A DNA stretch of 55,110 nucleotides from an uncultured Lachnospiraceae bacterium (GCA_910586615.1 CAJUJP010000028.1:2857-57966), one strand, 5' to 3'; shown: positions 44,684-52,664, counted from the stretch's first letter. Numbers and translations: made by a program. The notes: a model not told the origin generated them from the sequence alone.

Positions 44684-45517
44684 CTAGAAGAATCCTCCTC
44701 CGGCAACCTTTTCGTCCCATTTCTCCATTTGCTCTTCCATTTGCTCCTCAAATGCATCCTCCCACTCGTCAAGCTTTTCATTCTGCTGCTTTTCCAGTTC
44801 AAGAATTCTTTGTTGTATGTCCTCCGAATACTCCTCAGCGCCTATATTCCCCATCAAAGCATTGATCAGTTCCTCATCAAGATGAATTTTCCAGCCGCCG
44901 TCCTCCCGGTCAGCCGTGACCGTCACATTCAGAGTACACAGATCTTCCTGATCACACTCTTCTATGATGGAAAGCAGACCGCCCTTTTCCCCAGTTATCT
45001 CTGACAAATCTTTTAACAGCTGGCCTAAACCGGTTCCCGGACTTTCAATCATATTTTCCAGAATTTGAAGTTCATATTTTCCCATCACGTCCGTCATATT
45101 CAAATTAGTGATCTCCATATTGATTTTTGCCTGTTCCCGATCCTCTTCCACCTCTTCTATTTTCCATTCCAGATTTTCCATCATTTTTTGGCTGAGTTTA
45201 TAGCTGTACTCATATCTTTTCTTCCATTTCCCGGTCTTTATCACAGGCTGCTGCAGCTCATTGAATACCCGGTATTCCTTTCTCACCGGAACCCCCATCC
45301 AGTTATAGTACGTTCTCACATAATTATCCGTATAGCTGTTAAATTCTTTCATATCCAAAGTCTTCAGACTCTCCATGACACATTCCACCGCCTCTTCAGG
45401 TGTGTCCAGCCCAGCGCCCGGATTTTCTACAGCATAAGCGCCGCACCCGCCAAACGCAAGACTTGCCGCCAGCGCTGCCCCACAGATTCCGGTTTTGCAT
45501 TTACTCCTTTTTTTCAC
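44684..45517 (-). CDS. Lipoprotein, function unknown
   Basis: 277 residues from a GTG at 45517 with a strong AAGGAGG 7-8 nt upstream; ATG starts further up (45592, 45637) have poorer sites. The lipobox FGGC follows a hydrophobic run. The body has an NTF2/DUF5105-like start (PEEAVECVMESLKTLDMKEFNSYTD) and ends in a Glu-rich, probably coiled-coil tail (QRILELEKQQNEKLDEWEDA) with GGGFF. Anchored on the outer membrane face; ligand not known. Confidence 0.7.
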   Translation of the reverse strand: MKKRSKCKTGICGAALAASLAFGGCGAYAVENPGAGLDTPEEAVECVMESLKTLDMKEFNSYTDNYVRTYYNWMGVPVRKEYRVFNELQQPVIKTGKWKKRYEYSYKLSQKMMENLEWKIEEVEEDREQAKINMEITNLNMTDVMGKYELQILENMIESPGTGLGQLLKDLSEITGEKGGLLSIIEECDQEDLCTLNVTVTADREDGGWKIHLDEELINALMGNIGAEEYSEDIQQRILELEKQQNEKLDEWEDAFEEQMEEQMEKWDEKVAGGGFF

Positions 45518-45727
45518 GCACACATCCTCCTTTTCATGTATTTCACTGTTCTTCGCAAATTTTATTTTATGTTTTATAATGTCAGACTTCATTCCTTCCC
45601 CCTGTCTGTTCCGACATGAGAACACAGGTTTTGCCACGGGAATATGAGCGCCTGCTTTATTTACATTCTATTTGCGCATATTTCTCCATGCAATATACAT
45701 GACAGAAATCGACGGTACGGCATCAAA

Positions 45728-45750
45728 AAAAGACGCCCGTGCGCCTTTTT
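45728..45750 (-). terminator. Terminator of the AgrC-like kinase gene
   Basis: On the - strand AAAGGCGC-ACGG-GCGTCTTT followed by TTTT. It lies about 65 bp after the stop. The remainder of the gap 45518-45814 shows no gene. Confidence 0.75.
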
Positions 45751-45814
45751 AAGTTCTCTTTGTGATCTCTTTGTTATTCATCCATGAAATATTTATATTC
45801 CGTCTTAAAATCCC

Positions 45815-47116
45815 CTAAAAGCTATCCCCGCCCGGAGGAATCATCGCCGAAAAAGAAAACCACCCGTCCTCACATTTCCGCACGCTCGTCCCCCCGTTTT
45901 TACTGATGACAGCATCAACATTCAGCAGACCGATCCCGTGCACTGACTTGTCACGTTTACTTGTAACAATTCTGTTGTCTTTCATCCGCACCGGCTCTTT
46001 CACAGGATTGCGGACCGACAGAACAAGCTGCCCGTCTTCCAGAATCATCTTAAACTGTATGATCTTATTCTCTCCCAGCTTCCCACATGCCTCAATAGCA
46101 TTGTCCAGAAGATTACCCAGCAGCGCCACAAGATCTTCCTCGCTGACCGTCAGTCCGGACAGATCATTCAGCGCCATCGTCACAACAATTCCCCGGTCAA
46201 CAGCCTCCTGATACTTCTGATTCAGCAGTATGTTCACCACCTCATGGTTTGTGTCCACACGCATCTCACTCTGCCTGAAATTCCCCGTCAGCTTTGCAAT
46301 GTATTCCAATGCTGCCTCCGGATGTCCCTCTCCCAGCATCCCGCGGATACATTCCAGCTGATTTTTATAGTCATGCCAGAATCTCCTTTGCTGTTCAAAG
46401 CGCTTTTTCATGCCCAGATATACATTCATCTGGTTTCTGGTGTGCTCATGAAGCAGCCGGAGTTTCTGCACCTGAGCTTCCTTTTCCAGCGCATTAATCA
46501 TATAATAAAAACTGAAAGCAAATACTACCACAAACCCTGTGATCACCAAAAAATACACGTAACCGTCTTCTGTACGATCCAGCGGCATGACCACTGCAAT
46601 ACTCACGATGATACCGCTAAAAGCCAGCAGACCGAATTTCCACCACCTGATTTTTGTCAGTTCACGAAGCCGCTCCCGAAACCGGCAGCGAAAAACCAGC
46701 ATCAAGCATAAATATCCCACATCCAGCACCGGTTCCGTCAACTCATTTATTACCCTGTAATCCACCGCCGGAGTGACACTGATCAGCGTATAGAACAAGG
46801 CGGACAAAATCCAGTACATGCCGCAGAATATAACCGACAGAATCAGATTTTTCACAAAAGATATCTGAAAAAAAATCTGCGCGACTACTACGATTACCAC
46901 AATAACCCGCACCGGCTGTAAAATCCAGGGCGGGATCTTTGTCATGGCAATGATTATAAAACCCACCGTAAAAGAAGGAACTGCCACATATTCCATCCAT
47001 GTGTGACGCCACTTCCGGCGCGGCACCGCTGTCTCAAAAAAAGCCTGACAACTCATTCCCATAATCACCGACAGAATCAGACTCCTGATCATCAATCCCA
47101 TCATGTCTTCCATCAA
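45815..47116 (-). CDS. AgrC/VirS-like sensor kinase
   Basis: 433 residues. Six or so membrane helices (1-215) are followed by a kinase core in which the His box is FWHDYKNQLECIRGML, typical of the AgrC/CitA-like HPK10 group, and a GHKL ATPase (LLGNLLDNAIEAC, GIGLLNVDAVISKNGG). The last nucleotides of the regulator gene overlap its ATG (TGATG), so the pair is coupled. Such kinases usually sense peptides, yet no AgrB/AgrD-like gene is visible nearby. The signal is unknown. Confidence 0.88.
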   Translation of the reverse strand: MMEDMMGLMIRSLILSVIMGMSCQAFFETAVPRRKWRHTWMEYVAVPSFTVGFIIIAMTKIPPWILQPVRVIVVIVVVAQIFFQISFVKNLILSVIFCGMYWILSALFYTLISVTPAVDYRVINELTEPVLDVGYLCLMLVFRCRFRERLRELTKIRWWKFGLLAFSGIIVSIAVVMPLDRTEDGYVYFLVITGFVVVFAFSFYYMINALEKEAQVQKLRLLHEHTRNQMNVYLGMKKRFEQQRRFWHDYKNQLECIRGMLGEGHPEAALEYIAKLTGNFRQSEMRVDTNHEVVNILLNQKYQEAVDRGIVVTMALNDLSGLTVSEEDLVALLGNLLDNAIEACGKLGENKIIQFKMILEDGQLVLSVRNPVKEPVRMKDNRIVTSKRDKSVHGIGLLNVDAVISKNGGTSVRKCEDGWFSFSAMIPPGGDSF

Positions 47117-47826
47117 AACTCCCCTTTGTAGGCTACATATGCCTCCTTAACAGCCTGAAACCGAAGCCTCGGAACAGGCAGTTCATCCCCCGTGTCCAGA
47201 CTGGCCGTGTAATTGCCGATCCTGCAGATATGCTTCATATTCACCAGATAACTCTTATGAAGACGCAGAAATCCACAACCTTCCAGTTTTCTTTCCACCG
47301 CATCCAGCTTGTCGTAAATCTGATAAGTCACCATCTCTGATTCCATATAGTAAAAAATAGCTTTGTGTCCCTTGCTCTCCACATACAAAATATTATCTGT
47401 GTACAGCCTCCGCTCCCCTTCCAGAAACGAAAATGTCACCTGTGCGATCTCCATCTTCTGCAGAATCGCCGTCATACATTCTCCCATTCCAAGATCAAGC
47501 GTATCTTTCATGAGATACCGGACCGCATTCACCTTGTAGCCTTCCAGCGCATAATCCATAAATGCAGTCACGAACACGATAAAAGTATTGCTGTGAAATG
47601 ATCTGATGTGCATCGCCGTCCGGATGCCATCCATTTCTTCCATATTTATATCCAGAAACACAATGTCAAATCTGACATTGTTTTCACACTGTTCCAGAAA
47701 TTCTTTTCCCGACGAAAAAACACAAATCTCATACTGCAGGTCACGTCCCCGAAAAAATTTCCTAAGAAGCTTCTCTATTTTCTCACGATAAAATTGTTCG
47801 TCATCACATATGGCAATCTGCAGCAT
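47113..47826 (-). CDS. LytTR-type (AgrA-like) response regulator
   Basis: 237 residues from the ATG at 47826 with GGAGG at 7-8 nt; a longer frame to 47913 reads back through the rep fragment and is not real. The receiver domain has AICDDEQFYREKI, IVFLDINMEEMDG and VTAFMDYALEGYKVNAVRYLMK. The LytTR DNA-binding domain is at about 140-237 (YVESKGHKAIFYY, LHKSYLVNMKHI). It is the partner of the adjoining kinase. Its 5' leader is made of phage-derived sequence in antisense orientation, so its native promoter may have been replaced (inference). Confidence 0.9.
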   Translation of the reverse strand: MLQIAICDDEQFYREKIEKLLRKFFRGRDLQYEICVFSSGKEFLEQCENNVRFDIVFLDINMEEMDGIRTAMHIRSFHSNTFIVFVTAFMDYALEGYKVNAVRYLMKDTLDLGMGECMTAILQKMEIAQVTFSFLEGERRLYTDNILYVESKGHKAIFYYMESEMVTYQIYDKLDAVERKLEGCGFLRLHKSYLVNMKHICRIGNYTASLDTGDELPVPRLRFQAVKEAYVAYKGEF

Positions 47827-49868
47827 TGATGAACCTCCATAATATATAACGCCATACCGGACCTGCTGGCACATTTCAAAGATACAATAACATACGGTAC
47901 CCCCCTTTGGCAACTCTGCCGTTCCATATCCTCTTCACCTGCCGGAAAATCCGATACAGTAATTTCATTCTGATCTCTGGCGTTCTCAATGATCGCCTTT
48001 ATTTCAGATATCATATAGTAATCCTTTAAAGATATCATTTTGCCCGTCCGCAAATTGAAATTCATTCCTCTGTTATACTCCGCATAAGATCCCATATAAG
48101 ATTGATAACCGTGAAAATGAATGCTTACTGTTTCTTCACCGACAGATTCTATTTCATATTGAATCTCTGTATCTTCCCGCCCATTTCCATATTCCCAGAA
48201 ATCCTCCGGAACAATTCCATGATAAATCTGTTCATTTATAAAATTATTTATATCCTCGTCATTTGCTATATCAATGTTTGGAAAGGCTATCCGTTTGTGT
48301 ATAATGTTCGTTTCAAATTGAACAAAAGACTCCTGTATTTTGATATCTTTTTCCACCAGTAATTTCTCTAACGCTCTATATAATTCCTCCAGTTCTTTTT
48401 CTTTATATGCCTCATCCTGTGCCACAATGTCTCTTGCAAAAGACTTCTCAGCCGTCTCATACTGTATTTCTGCCTCCCTGTATCCCGCCATGTACTCATC
48501 CAGCCGTTTCCTCAATTCTCCGCCATCGCATACCTTTTCCCCACGAAAATACATTTCCACATCATCTTCCGGAAGAGAATACGAAATTTCAGCCAGTTTC
48601 ACTGGCGTGGCCTGTTTTCCCGGAATTGTCTCATATAAAGTTACCGTACCAATACTGCCACGCTCGTTGCCGCCAAAAATACTATAATCCAGAGAAAGAT
48701 ACCGATATTCCTGATCCCGATTCTGATAGGCCGCCAGTAAATCAATATCCATATATGGCGAGATTGCCTTGTAATCTATATCGCTCGTGACATACTCTCC
48801 AAATACCGCATACGTATCCACATAAGAAACAACCCTGTCACCCTCCTGCTTATATATATAAAGAGCGTTTTGTCCGCAATGGTTCGCCGCAAAGGTCACA
48901 AGCAGTTCCAATGTACCGTCAAAATCAACATCCGCGACAGAAAACTCCCAGCCCCTGCCACTGTCCTCCGGCTCGATAGAGTGCCCCATTAATATTTCAT
49001 AATCAGTCCAATCAACTGTAAGAAAATTCGATTTTTCAATTGTTTCATTTGCTGCTACTTCATTTTCGCATATCTTATCTATGTACACATCCATGGGACC
49101 CGGCCCAAATCCTGTTCCAAACTCAACTAATCCTTTTCCTTTTTCCCACACAAATAAATCTTTTTGACCTGATTCGCCATTTTCCTTTGTTTCCGATAAA
49201 TAATAAGTTACCTTATTTCCTTCCTGCGTTATGCTAAAAAAATCTTCCTGCATTTCATCCTCTTGACATACAATCACGCCATTTTTCCGTAGCTTTTCAT
49301 CTGTATCCAGCGTTTTAACCAGCAATTCATCATTATCATAGAAATCGATTGTTGCACCATTCGATTCGAGTTGGGCATATGGTAAAATCCTATATATTTT
49401 ATCAGACGTTACATACAAATATATGTTCATAATATCATCAAGAGGAAAATACCATGAACTCATGAACGGGATGATATGTATCGTCAGTTTATATATGCTC
49501 CCTTCCTGATATATTTCAACCCTATTTATCTCCGCCCTGGCAGTTTCGTCAACAAATTCAGTACCATTATGATATTGTGCATGAACCTGCAGCGATATAT
49601 GTTCTTTATACGGAAAATAAGGATTCGTAATAGCAATCTCGTCCTCATTCTGTTCATTTACTATTTCGCCATACTCCTCATATTCAATATTATAAGCCTT
49701 TTCCTCTTCTGGCTGTTTATCCGTCACCTCATTCTCCTTTTTTTGTTCTCCGTCTTTTCCTGCAACTATTTTTTTCGAATTATTTAAATCCTTAAGACCA
49801 CTTTGCCCGCATCCTTCTATAATATATACTGTGAATAATATCAACACGATAAAAAATTTTGTTTTCAT
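47775..49868 (-). CDS. Lipoprotein with RsiV-like C-terminal domain, 3' end replaced
   Basis: 697 residues from the ATG at 49868 (AAGGAG, 5 nt). Signal and lipobox IIEGC. An acidic linker, an FG-GAP-like segment (VADVDFDGTLELLVTFAAN), a middle region, and a C-terminal DUF4163/DUF3298-like domain (IQYEIESVGEETVSIHFHGYQ) as in RsiV and PdaC. The last ~50 residues (from about RGVPYVIVSLKCASRSGMA) are translated from the antisense strand of a phage rep fragment and run into the regulator gene. The natural C-terminus seems lost. Whether the protein is still functional is open. Confidence 0.7.
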   Translation of the reverse strand: MKTKFFIVLILFTVYIIEGCGQSGLKDLNNSKKIVAGKDGEQKKENEVTDKQPEEEKAYNIEYEEYGEIVNEQNEDEIAITNPYFPYKEHISLQVHAQYHNGTEFVDETARAEINRVEIYQEGSIYKLTIHIIPFMSSWYFPLDDIMNIYLYVTSDKIYRILPYAQLESNGATIDFYDNDELLVKTLDTDEKLRKNGVIVCQEDEMQEDFFSITQEGNKVTYYLSETKENGESGQKDLFVWEKGKGLVEFGTGFGPGPMDVYIDKICENEVAANETIEKSNFLTVDWTDYEILMGHSIEPEDSGRGWEFSVADVDFDGTLELLVTFAANHCGQNALYIYKQEGDRVVSYVDTYAVFGEYVTSDIDYKAISPYMDIDLLAAYQNRDQEYRYLSLDYSIFGGNERGSIGTVTLYETIPGKQATPVKLAEISYSLPEDDVEMYFRGEKVCDGGELRKRLDEYMAGYREAEIQYETAEKSFARDIVAQDEAYKEKELEELYRALEKLLVEKDIKIQESFVQFETNIIHKRIAFPNIDIANDEDINNFINEQIYHGIVPEDFWEYGNGREDTEIQYEIESVGEETVSIHFHGYQSYMGSYAEYNRGMNFNLRTGKMISLKDYYMISEIKAIIENARDQNEITVSDFPAGEEDMERQSCQRGVPYVIVSLKCASRSGMALYIMEVHQCCRLPYVMTNNFIVRK
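47850..47922 (+). pseudogene. Fragment of a phage rep gene
   Basis: 73 bp that match the rep gene of the resident element at 50695-50766. The first 42 bp are identical; the rest differs at several positions with one extra base, so the source was a related but not identical element. No other phage sequence flanks it: on the left is the leader of the LytTR regulator, on the right the lipoprotein coding region. Confidence 0.9.
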
Positions 49869-50112
49869 AAGTACTCCTTGTTTGCTTAACAGCGCATGTA
49901 AAAGAATAAATATATCCACCCACCTGATTATCAACTGCATTTGGATCACAGACATCATCTGCCATATATTTACCTGAAATATAAACATTTGTTCCACTAT
50001 ACAGATATGGATTTACACGATTATTTTTATAATAGCCTAATTCGTTATATATTTCCCAAAAGCAAAGCATTGCGGTCACATCTTGCGTTTCATATGTAAT
50101 ATTAAGTGACAT
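49792..50112 (-). CDS. Uncertain short ORF or gene remnant
   Basis: 106 codons. The first ~75 (YLYSGTNVYISGKYMADDV, QVGGYIYSFTCAVKQ) look protein-like. The rest overlaps the start of the lipoprotein gene by 77 bp, so the C-terminus is doubtful. A GGAAG lies before the ATG. I recognise no family. It may be a broken gene at the edge of the element insertion region. Confidence 0.25.
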   Translation of the reverse strand: MSLNITYETQDVTAMLCFWEIYNELGYYKNNRVNPYLYSGTNVYISGKYMADDVCDPNAVDNQVGGYIYSFTCAVKQTRSTYENKIFYRVDIIHSIYYRRMRAKWS

Positions 50113-50235
50113 AGCAGTCTTCCAACCACACTTGAATATATATACACCCCGCTTACAGAATCTGACACATACAACCTTATATCACAGGCTTTATAGACTG
50201 TCTTCAACTGTCTTCAAATTTGCAGACACAAAGAA

Positions 50236-50270
50236 AAGCGGAAACACTGTATTTACCAACGTTTCCGCTT
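50236..50270 (-). terminator. Hairpin next to the attachment-site remnant
   Basis: AAGCGGAAAC, a 15-nt loop and GTTTCCGCTT. On the - strand it is followed by TTCTTTG and lies just after the tRNA-like 3' end, as a native tRNA terminator would. Confidence 0.6.
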
Positions 50271-50279
50271 CATTAAAAA

Positions 50280-50300
50280 GAGCGCGAGACGGGACTCGAA
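50280..50300 (-). other. tRNA 3'-end remnant, candidate attachment site
   Basis: On the - strand TTCGAGTCCCGTCTCGCGCT plus C reads as T-loop (TTCGAGT), T-stem 3' strand (CCCGT) and acceptor 3' strand (CTCGCGC) of a tRNA. The bases before it do not complete the T-stem, so the 5' part of the tRNA is absent here. This is what an element inserted into a tRNA 3' end leaves at one junction; the intact tRNA would be at the other end, beyond the window. Confidence 0.5.
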
Positions 50301-50322
50301 AACGCTAACCATTTCGGAAATC

Positions 50323-50427
50323 AATTGTGTGTGAGTCATGCACAATTCACTAGCTGCATTCTTGAGTTGTCAGACAACTCGCTCTCGGTCGGAAAGGCTT
50401 AGACCCCCGGTATAGTAATACGGGGGT
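50323..50427. other. Three successive hairpins before rep, candidate origin
   Basis: AATTGTG (50323-50329)/CACAATT (50341-50347); GAGTTGT-CAG-ACAACTC (50364-50380); and ACCCCC (50403-50408)/GGGGGT (50422-50427) with inner GTAT/ATAC. The cluster lies between the attachment-like site and the rep start, where rolling-circle elements often keep their origin. Confidence 0.5.
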
Positions 50428-50446
50428 ACTAAATACAAGGTGCTCT

Positions 50447-51526
50447 ATGTTCGGAAATTCTGAAAATTTAGACAACTCCCTCTCTGTTTCTATTGACTGG
50501 ATCGCATTTACTTCCACCCTGATCTCCACTGTACCGGAGATGATCTCTTTCCTTGGTTACCCAGATGCAAGTTTTCTCCCGCTCTCCCGGGGTGCAAACG
50601 GTTATAAGAAGATGCACCGCCTTGACAGTTTCCCCATAACCATCCTTTCTGACGGAAATGAAGGCATGGGGATCCACGTCGTGATCAGCGGCTCCGCCAT
50701 ACCGGACCTGCTGGCACATTTCAAAGATACAATAACCTGCGATACCCCTTTTGGCAGCTCTGCCGTATGTGTCAGTGACCTGGACAACAGTATCATGATC
50801 GAGTTTCTGCAGCAGGTAAAGCTCATCGGCTGGCTCACCCGGTTTGACCTGGCTGTTGACGACTACGGTGCAAACTACTTCACCGTCGGGGATCTCCGCG
50901 GCTTCCTGGATCGCCAGGATGTGGTCAGTAAATTCAGGACCTACCGCGATGTCTATGAATCCACATTCACAAATGAAAGTACCGGCCACACGATCTATTT
51001 CGGCAGCCGTCAGAGTGAAGTCATGCTCCGGGTCTATGACAAGCAGCTGCAGCAGAACCAGAAGGCCGCCTCACCGGAAGATCTGGTCAGTGAACCATGG
51101 ATCCGCTGGGAAATCGAACTCAAGAATGACCGTGCAAATATCGCCGCCGGCTTCCTGATCGGACGCAAGGAACTGGGTGAGATCGTCATGGAAGTGCTCA
51201 ATAATTACGTGCGGCTGATCATCCCGGACGACTCGAACCGCTCCCGCTGCTCTTCCCACCCGCTCTGGGAAAAGTTTGTCGGCATGATCGGAAAACTTCG
51301 TCTGTATGTGGAAGCAGCACAGAAGACCATAGAAGAAAAGAAACGTTGGCTGATCCGCCAGTGCCTGCCTACCATCGCCGGCGTGATCATCGCAGACGGC
51401 GGAAGTTTTGATATTATCACCCGTCACTTTGATGATGCAGTGTCCCGCATGAGCAGCAGCCTGCGGCACCTCGTCACGGAAAAGAATCCCGGCTGGATGT
51501 CCGATTACGATGCCGTCTACATCTGA
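50447..51526 (+). CDS. Rep_trans/RstA-like phage replication initiator
   Basis: 359 residues. The frame has the usual marks of the Rep_trans (PF02486) family of Gram-positive plasmids and filamentous phages (RstA): SVDWIAFT-like start (VSIDWIAFTSTL), LTRFDLAVDDYGANYFTV, GHTIYFGSRQSEVMLRVYDKQLQ and WIRWEIELKNDRAN. The initiator nicks one strand at the origin to start rolling-circle replication; the acidic pair and the Tyr in RVYDKQ are likely active-site residues. A ribosome site (AAGGTG) lies 6 nt before the ATG. It is the first gene of the element, after three hairpins. A 73-bp piece of a close relative sits in the host at 47850-47922. Confidence 0.85.
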   Translation: MFGNSENLDNSLSVSIDWIAFTSTLISTVPEMISFLGYPDASFLPLSRGANGYKKMHRLDSFPITILSDGNEGMGIHVVISGSAIPDLLAHFKDTITCDTPFGSSAVCVSDLDNSIMIEFLQQVKLIGWLTRFDLAVDDYGANYFTVGDLRGFLDRQDVVSKFRTYRDVYESTFTNESTGHTIYFGSRQSEVMLRVYDKQLQQNQKAASPEDLVSEPWIRWEIELKNDRANIAAGFLIGRKELGEIVMEVLNNYVRLIIPDDSNRSRCSSHPLWEKFVGMIGKLRLYVEAAQKTIEEKKRWLIRQCLPTIAGVIIADGGSFDIITRHFDDAVSRMSSSLRHLVTEKNPGWMSDYDAVYI

Positions 51527-51624
51527 ACTTAGTAAACCTGCACAACCGGAAACCTGTTTTCCGCTCCGATCTGCCACGCAGCGCTGGTATCTTATTGTGC
51601 ATATCTGACAAAAATATACATACT

Positions 51625-51653
51625 TTGCCATTTCCGACAAGATATGATATGCT
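51625..51653 (+). promoter_or_regulatory. Toxin 1 promoter
   Basis: TTGCCA (51625-51630), 17-bp spacer, TATGCT (51648-51653). Transcription would start near 51660, giving a leader of about 40 nt. Confidence 0.7.
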
Positions 51654-51700
51654 TGTCTTGTTGTCATACCCAATCCTGACAAGGAAAGGGGGTGAGTTAT

Positions 51701-51799
51701 TTGCACGATATGATTGTGTCTGTTTTAGTTACTGTCGTGGGTGGTGTGATCTGCCATTACATCATCAAATGGCTGGATAGTAACAGACGTGACAACTAG
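51701..51799 (+). CDS. Fst/par-like type I toxin 1
   Basis: 32 residues from a TTG at 51701, 8-9 nt after AGGAAAGGGGG; a GTG at 51692 in frame is too close to that site. Sequence: a hydrophobic helix (MIVSVLVTVVGGVICHYI) followed by IKWLDSNRRDN. This is the Fst/Lpt layout: one membrane helix, then a WLD-type motif and a charged tail. Such peptides insert into the membrane when their antisense RNA is lost. A converging antisense promoter, a bidirectional hairpin and a repeat of the start-codon region (TTTGCACGAT, again at 51877-51888) match the par organisation. It lies inside the phage-like element and may stabilise it. Confidence 0.7.
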   Translation: MHDMIVSVLVTVVGGVICHYIIKWLDSNRRDN

Positions 51800-51826
51800 C
51801 CTCAGTCTGGTCCCGCTGTAATGGGA

Positions 51827-51908
51827 ATAGAATACCCCAGAGCTGCAACTCCGGGGTATTTGCTTGGTGAATCATTTTGCACGATTTCACTGTATCTGTT
51901 TTTGCCTA
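51827..51908 (-). ncRNA. Antisense antitoxin RNA 1
   Basis: Predicted from a strong - strand promoter to the shared hairpin, about 80 nt. Its 5' part contains ATCGTGCAAA, perfectly complementary to TTTGCACGAT around the toxin 1 start codon, and its 3' end overlaps the end of the toxin transcript. These are the two contact regions of par RNA II. Confidence 0.65.
51831..51860. terminator. Bidirectional terminator of module 1
   Basis: AATACCCC-A-GAG, CTGCAA loop, CTC-C-GGGGTATT. It is shared by toxin and antitoxin RNAs. Confidence 0.7.
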
Positions 51909-51913
51909 CTGGC

Positions 51914-51942
51914 ATTATAGCATATGCAGAAACCGATTGCAA
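51914..51942 (-). promoter_or_regulatory. Antitoxin 1 promoter
   Basis: On the - strand TTGCAA (51937-51942), 17-bp spacer, TATAAT (51914-51919): stronger than the toxin promoter, as expected for an antisense antitoxin. Confidence 0.8.
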
Positions 51943-52035
51943 GATTCATCAGATTTAAATCATCTACGGGATGCCGAATAATATCTCCGGTCTGCGGCGG
52001 CAGACACAAAGGAACAGCAGTTCTTAGCTTTTGCG

Positions 52036-52087
52036 CGACCGCTTTTTGAAAAGGGGGTTTGGGTTCCTTTGCCCCCTTTTCTGGTCG
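52036..52087. other. Large hairpin, copy 1
   Basis: CGACC, 7 nt, GAAAAGGGGG, a 14-nt loop, CCCCCTTTTC, T, GGTCG. Identical in copy 2 (52665-52716). It could be a terminator, a single-strand origin or a packaging signal. Confidence 0.75.
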
Positions 52088-52269
52088 AAAAAAGGTTAGA
52101 AATGCGATACCTGTAACGGCTTGGACTGTTTAGCGGTCATCACATCCCTGTCTATGCCTGCCTAACCAGTCTTTGTAACCGATAATTTCGCGCTGTTGAT
52201 TCTTTCCGCTCCGATCTGCCGCGCAGCGCCGGCATCTTATTGTGCATATCTGACAAAAATATACATACT

Positions 52270-52298
52270 TTGCCATTTCTGACAAGATATGATATGCT
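52270..52298 (+). promoter_or_regulatory. Toxin 2 promoter
   Basis: TTGCCA (52270-52275), 17-bp spacer, TATGCT (52293-52298), the same as in module 1. Confidence 0.7.
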
Positions 52299-52347
52299 TG
52301 TCTTGTTGTCATACCCATTCCGGCAACGGAAAGGGGGTGCGTAAACG

Positions 52348-52437
52348 GTGATCGGTTCTTTCATTCTTTCCGTGCTGGCAAGTATAGTTGCCTACTATAT
52401 TTGCAAATGGCTAGACGGTGAGAACGACAACAACTAG
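52348..52437 (+). CDS. Fst/par-like type I toxin 2
   Basis: 29 residues from a GTG at 52348, about 10 nt after GGAAAGGGGG. A helix (IGSFILSVLASIVAYYI), then CKWLDGENDNN. It shares KWLD and the polar Asn/Asp tail with toxin 1, but little else. The start region GTGATCGGTTCTTT recurs as GTGCTCGGTTCTTT at about 52518-52531, on the antitoxin side. Same Fst/par layout as module 1, with a different pairing sequence, so each toxin should have its own antitoxin. Confidence 0.7.
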   Translation: MIGSFILSVLASIVAYYICKWLDGENDNN

Positions 52438-52464
52438 CCTTGGTCTGCTCAGCCATAAATCGAG

Positions 52465-52537
52465 AAGAAACCCCAACAGTTGCCGCTGCTGGGGTTTCGC
52501 TTTTGGTGCATAAATAAGTGCTCGGTTCTTTTGCCTA
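52465..52537 (-). ncRNA. Antisense antitoxin RNA 2
   Basis: Predicted from the promoter at 52543-52571 to the hairpin at 52467-52498, about 70-75 nt. It carries AAAGAACCGA, complementary to the toxin 2 start region, and not the sequence found in antitoxin 1. Confidence 0.65.
52467..52498. terminator. Bidirectional terminator of module 2
   Basis: GAAACCCC, a 16-nt middle part with CAG/CTG pairing, GGGGTTTC. It is shared by both RNAs of the module. Confidence 0.75.
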
Positions 52538-52542
52538 CTGGC

Positions 52543-52571
52543 ATTATAGCATATGCAGAAACCGATTGCAA
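52543..52571 (-). promoter_or_regulatory. Antitoxin 2 promoter
   Basis: On the - strand TTGCAA (52566-52571), 17-bp spacer, TATAAT (52543-52548), identical to module 1. Confidence 0.8.
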
Positions 52572-52664
52572 GATTCATCAGATTTAAATCATCTACGGGA
52601 TGCCGAATAATATCTCCGGTCTGCGGCGGCAGACACAAAGGAACAGCAGTTCTTAGCTTTTGCG

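Larger units (their letters stand above)
51558..52114. repeat. Duplicated toxin-antitoxin unit, copy 1
   Basis: The unit shares its start (TTTCCGCTCCGATCTGCC), the toxin promoter region and about 215 bp after the antitoxin promoter with 52203-52743. The toxin genes and the terminators differ. It ends with the GAAAAGGGGG/CCCCCTTTTC hairpin. Confidence 0.9.

Noticed and set aside
47827..47913. N-terminal extension of the LytTR regulator
   Set aside because: The extra codons read the rep fragment backwards; the ATG at 47826 has a perfect ribosome site and begins the receiver domain.
50280..50300. Complete tRNA gene
   Set aside because: Only the T-loop and acceptor 3' strand are present; no anticodon or D-arm can be found on the 5' side.
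52130..52638. - strand frames of 60-75 codons in the toxin-antitoxin region
   Set aside because: They cross antisense RNA promoters and terminators, recur only because of the duplication, and lack ribosome sites.
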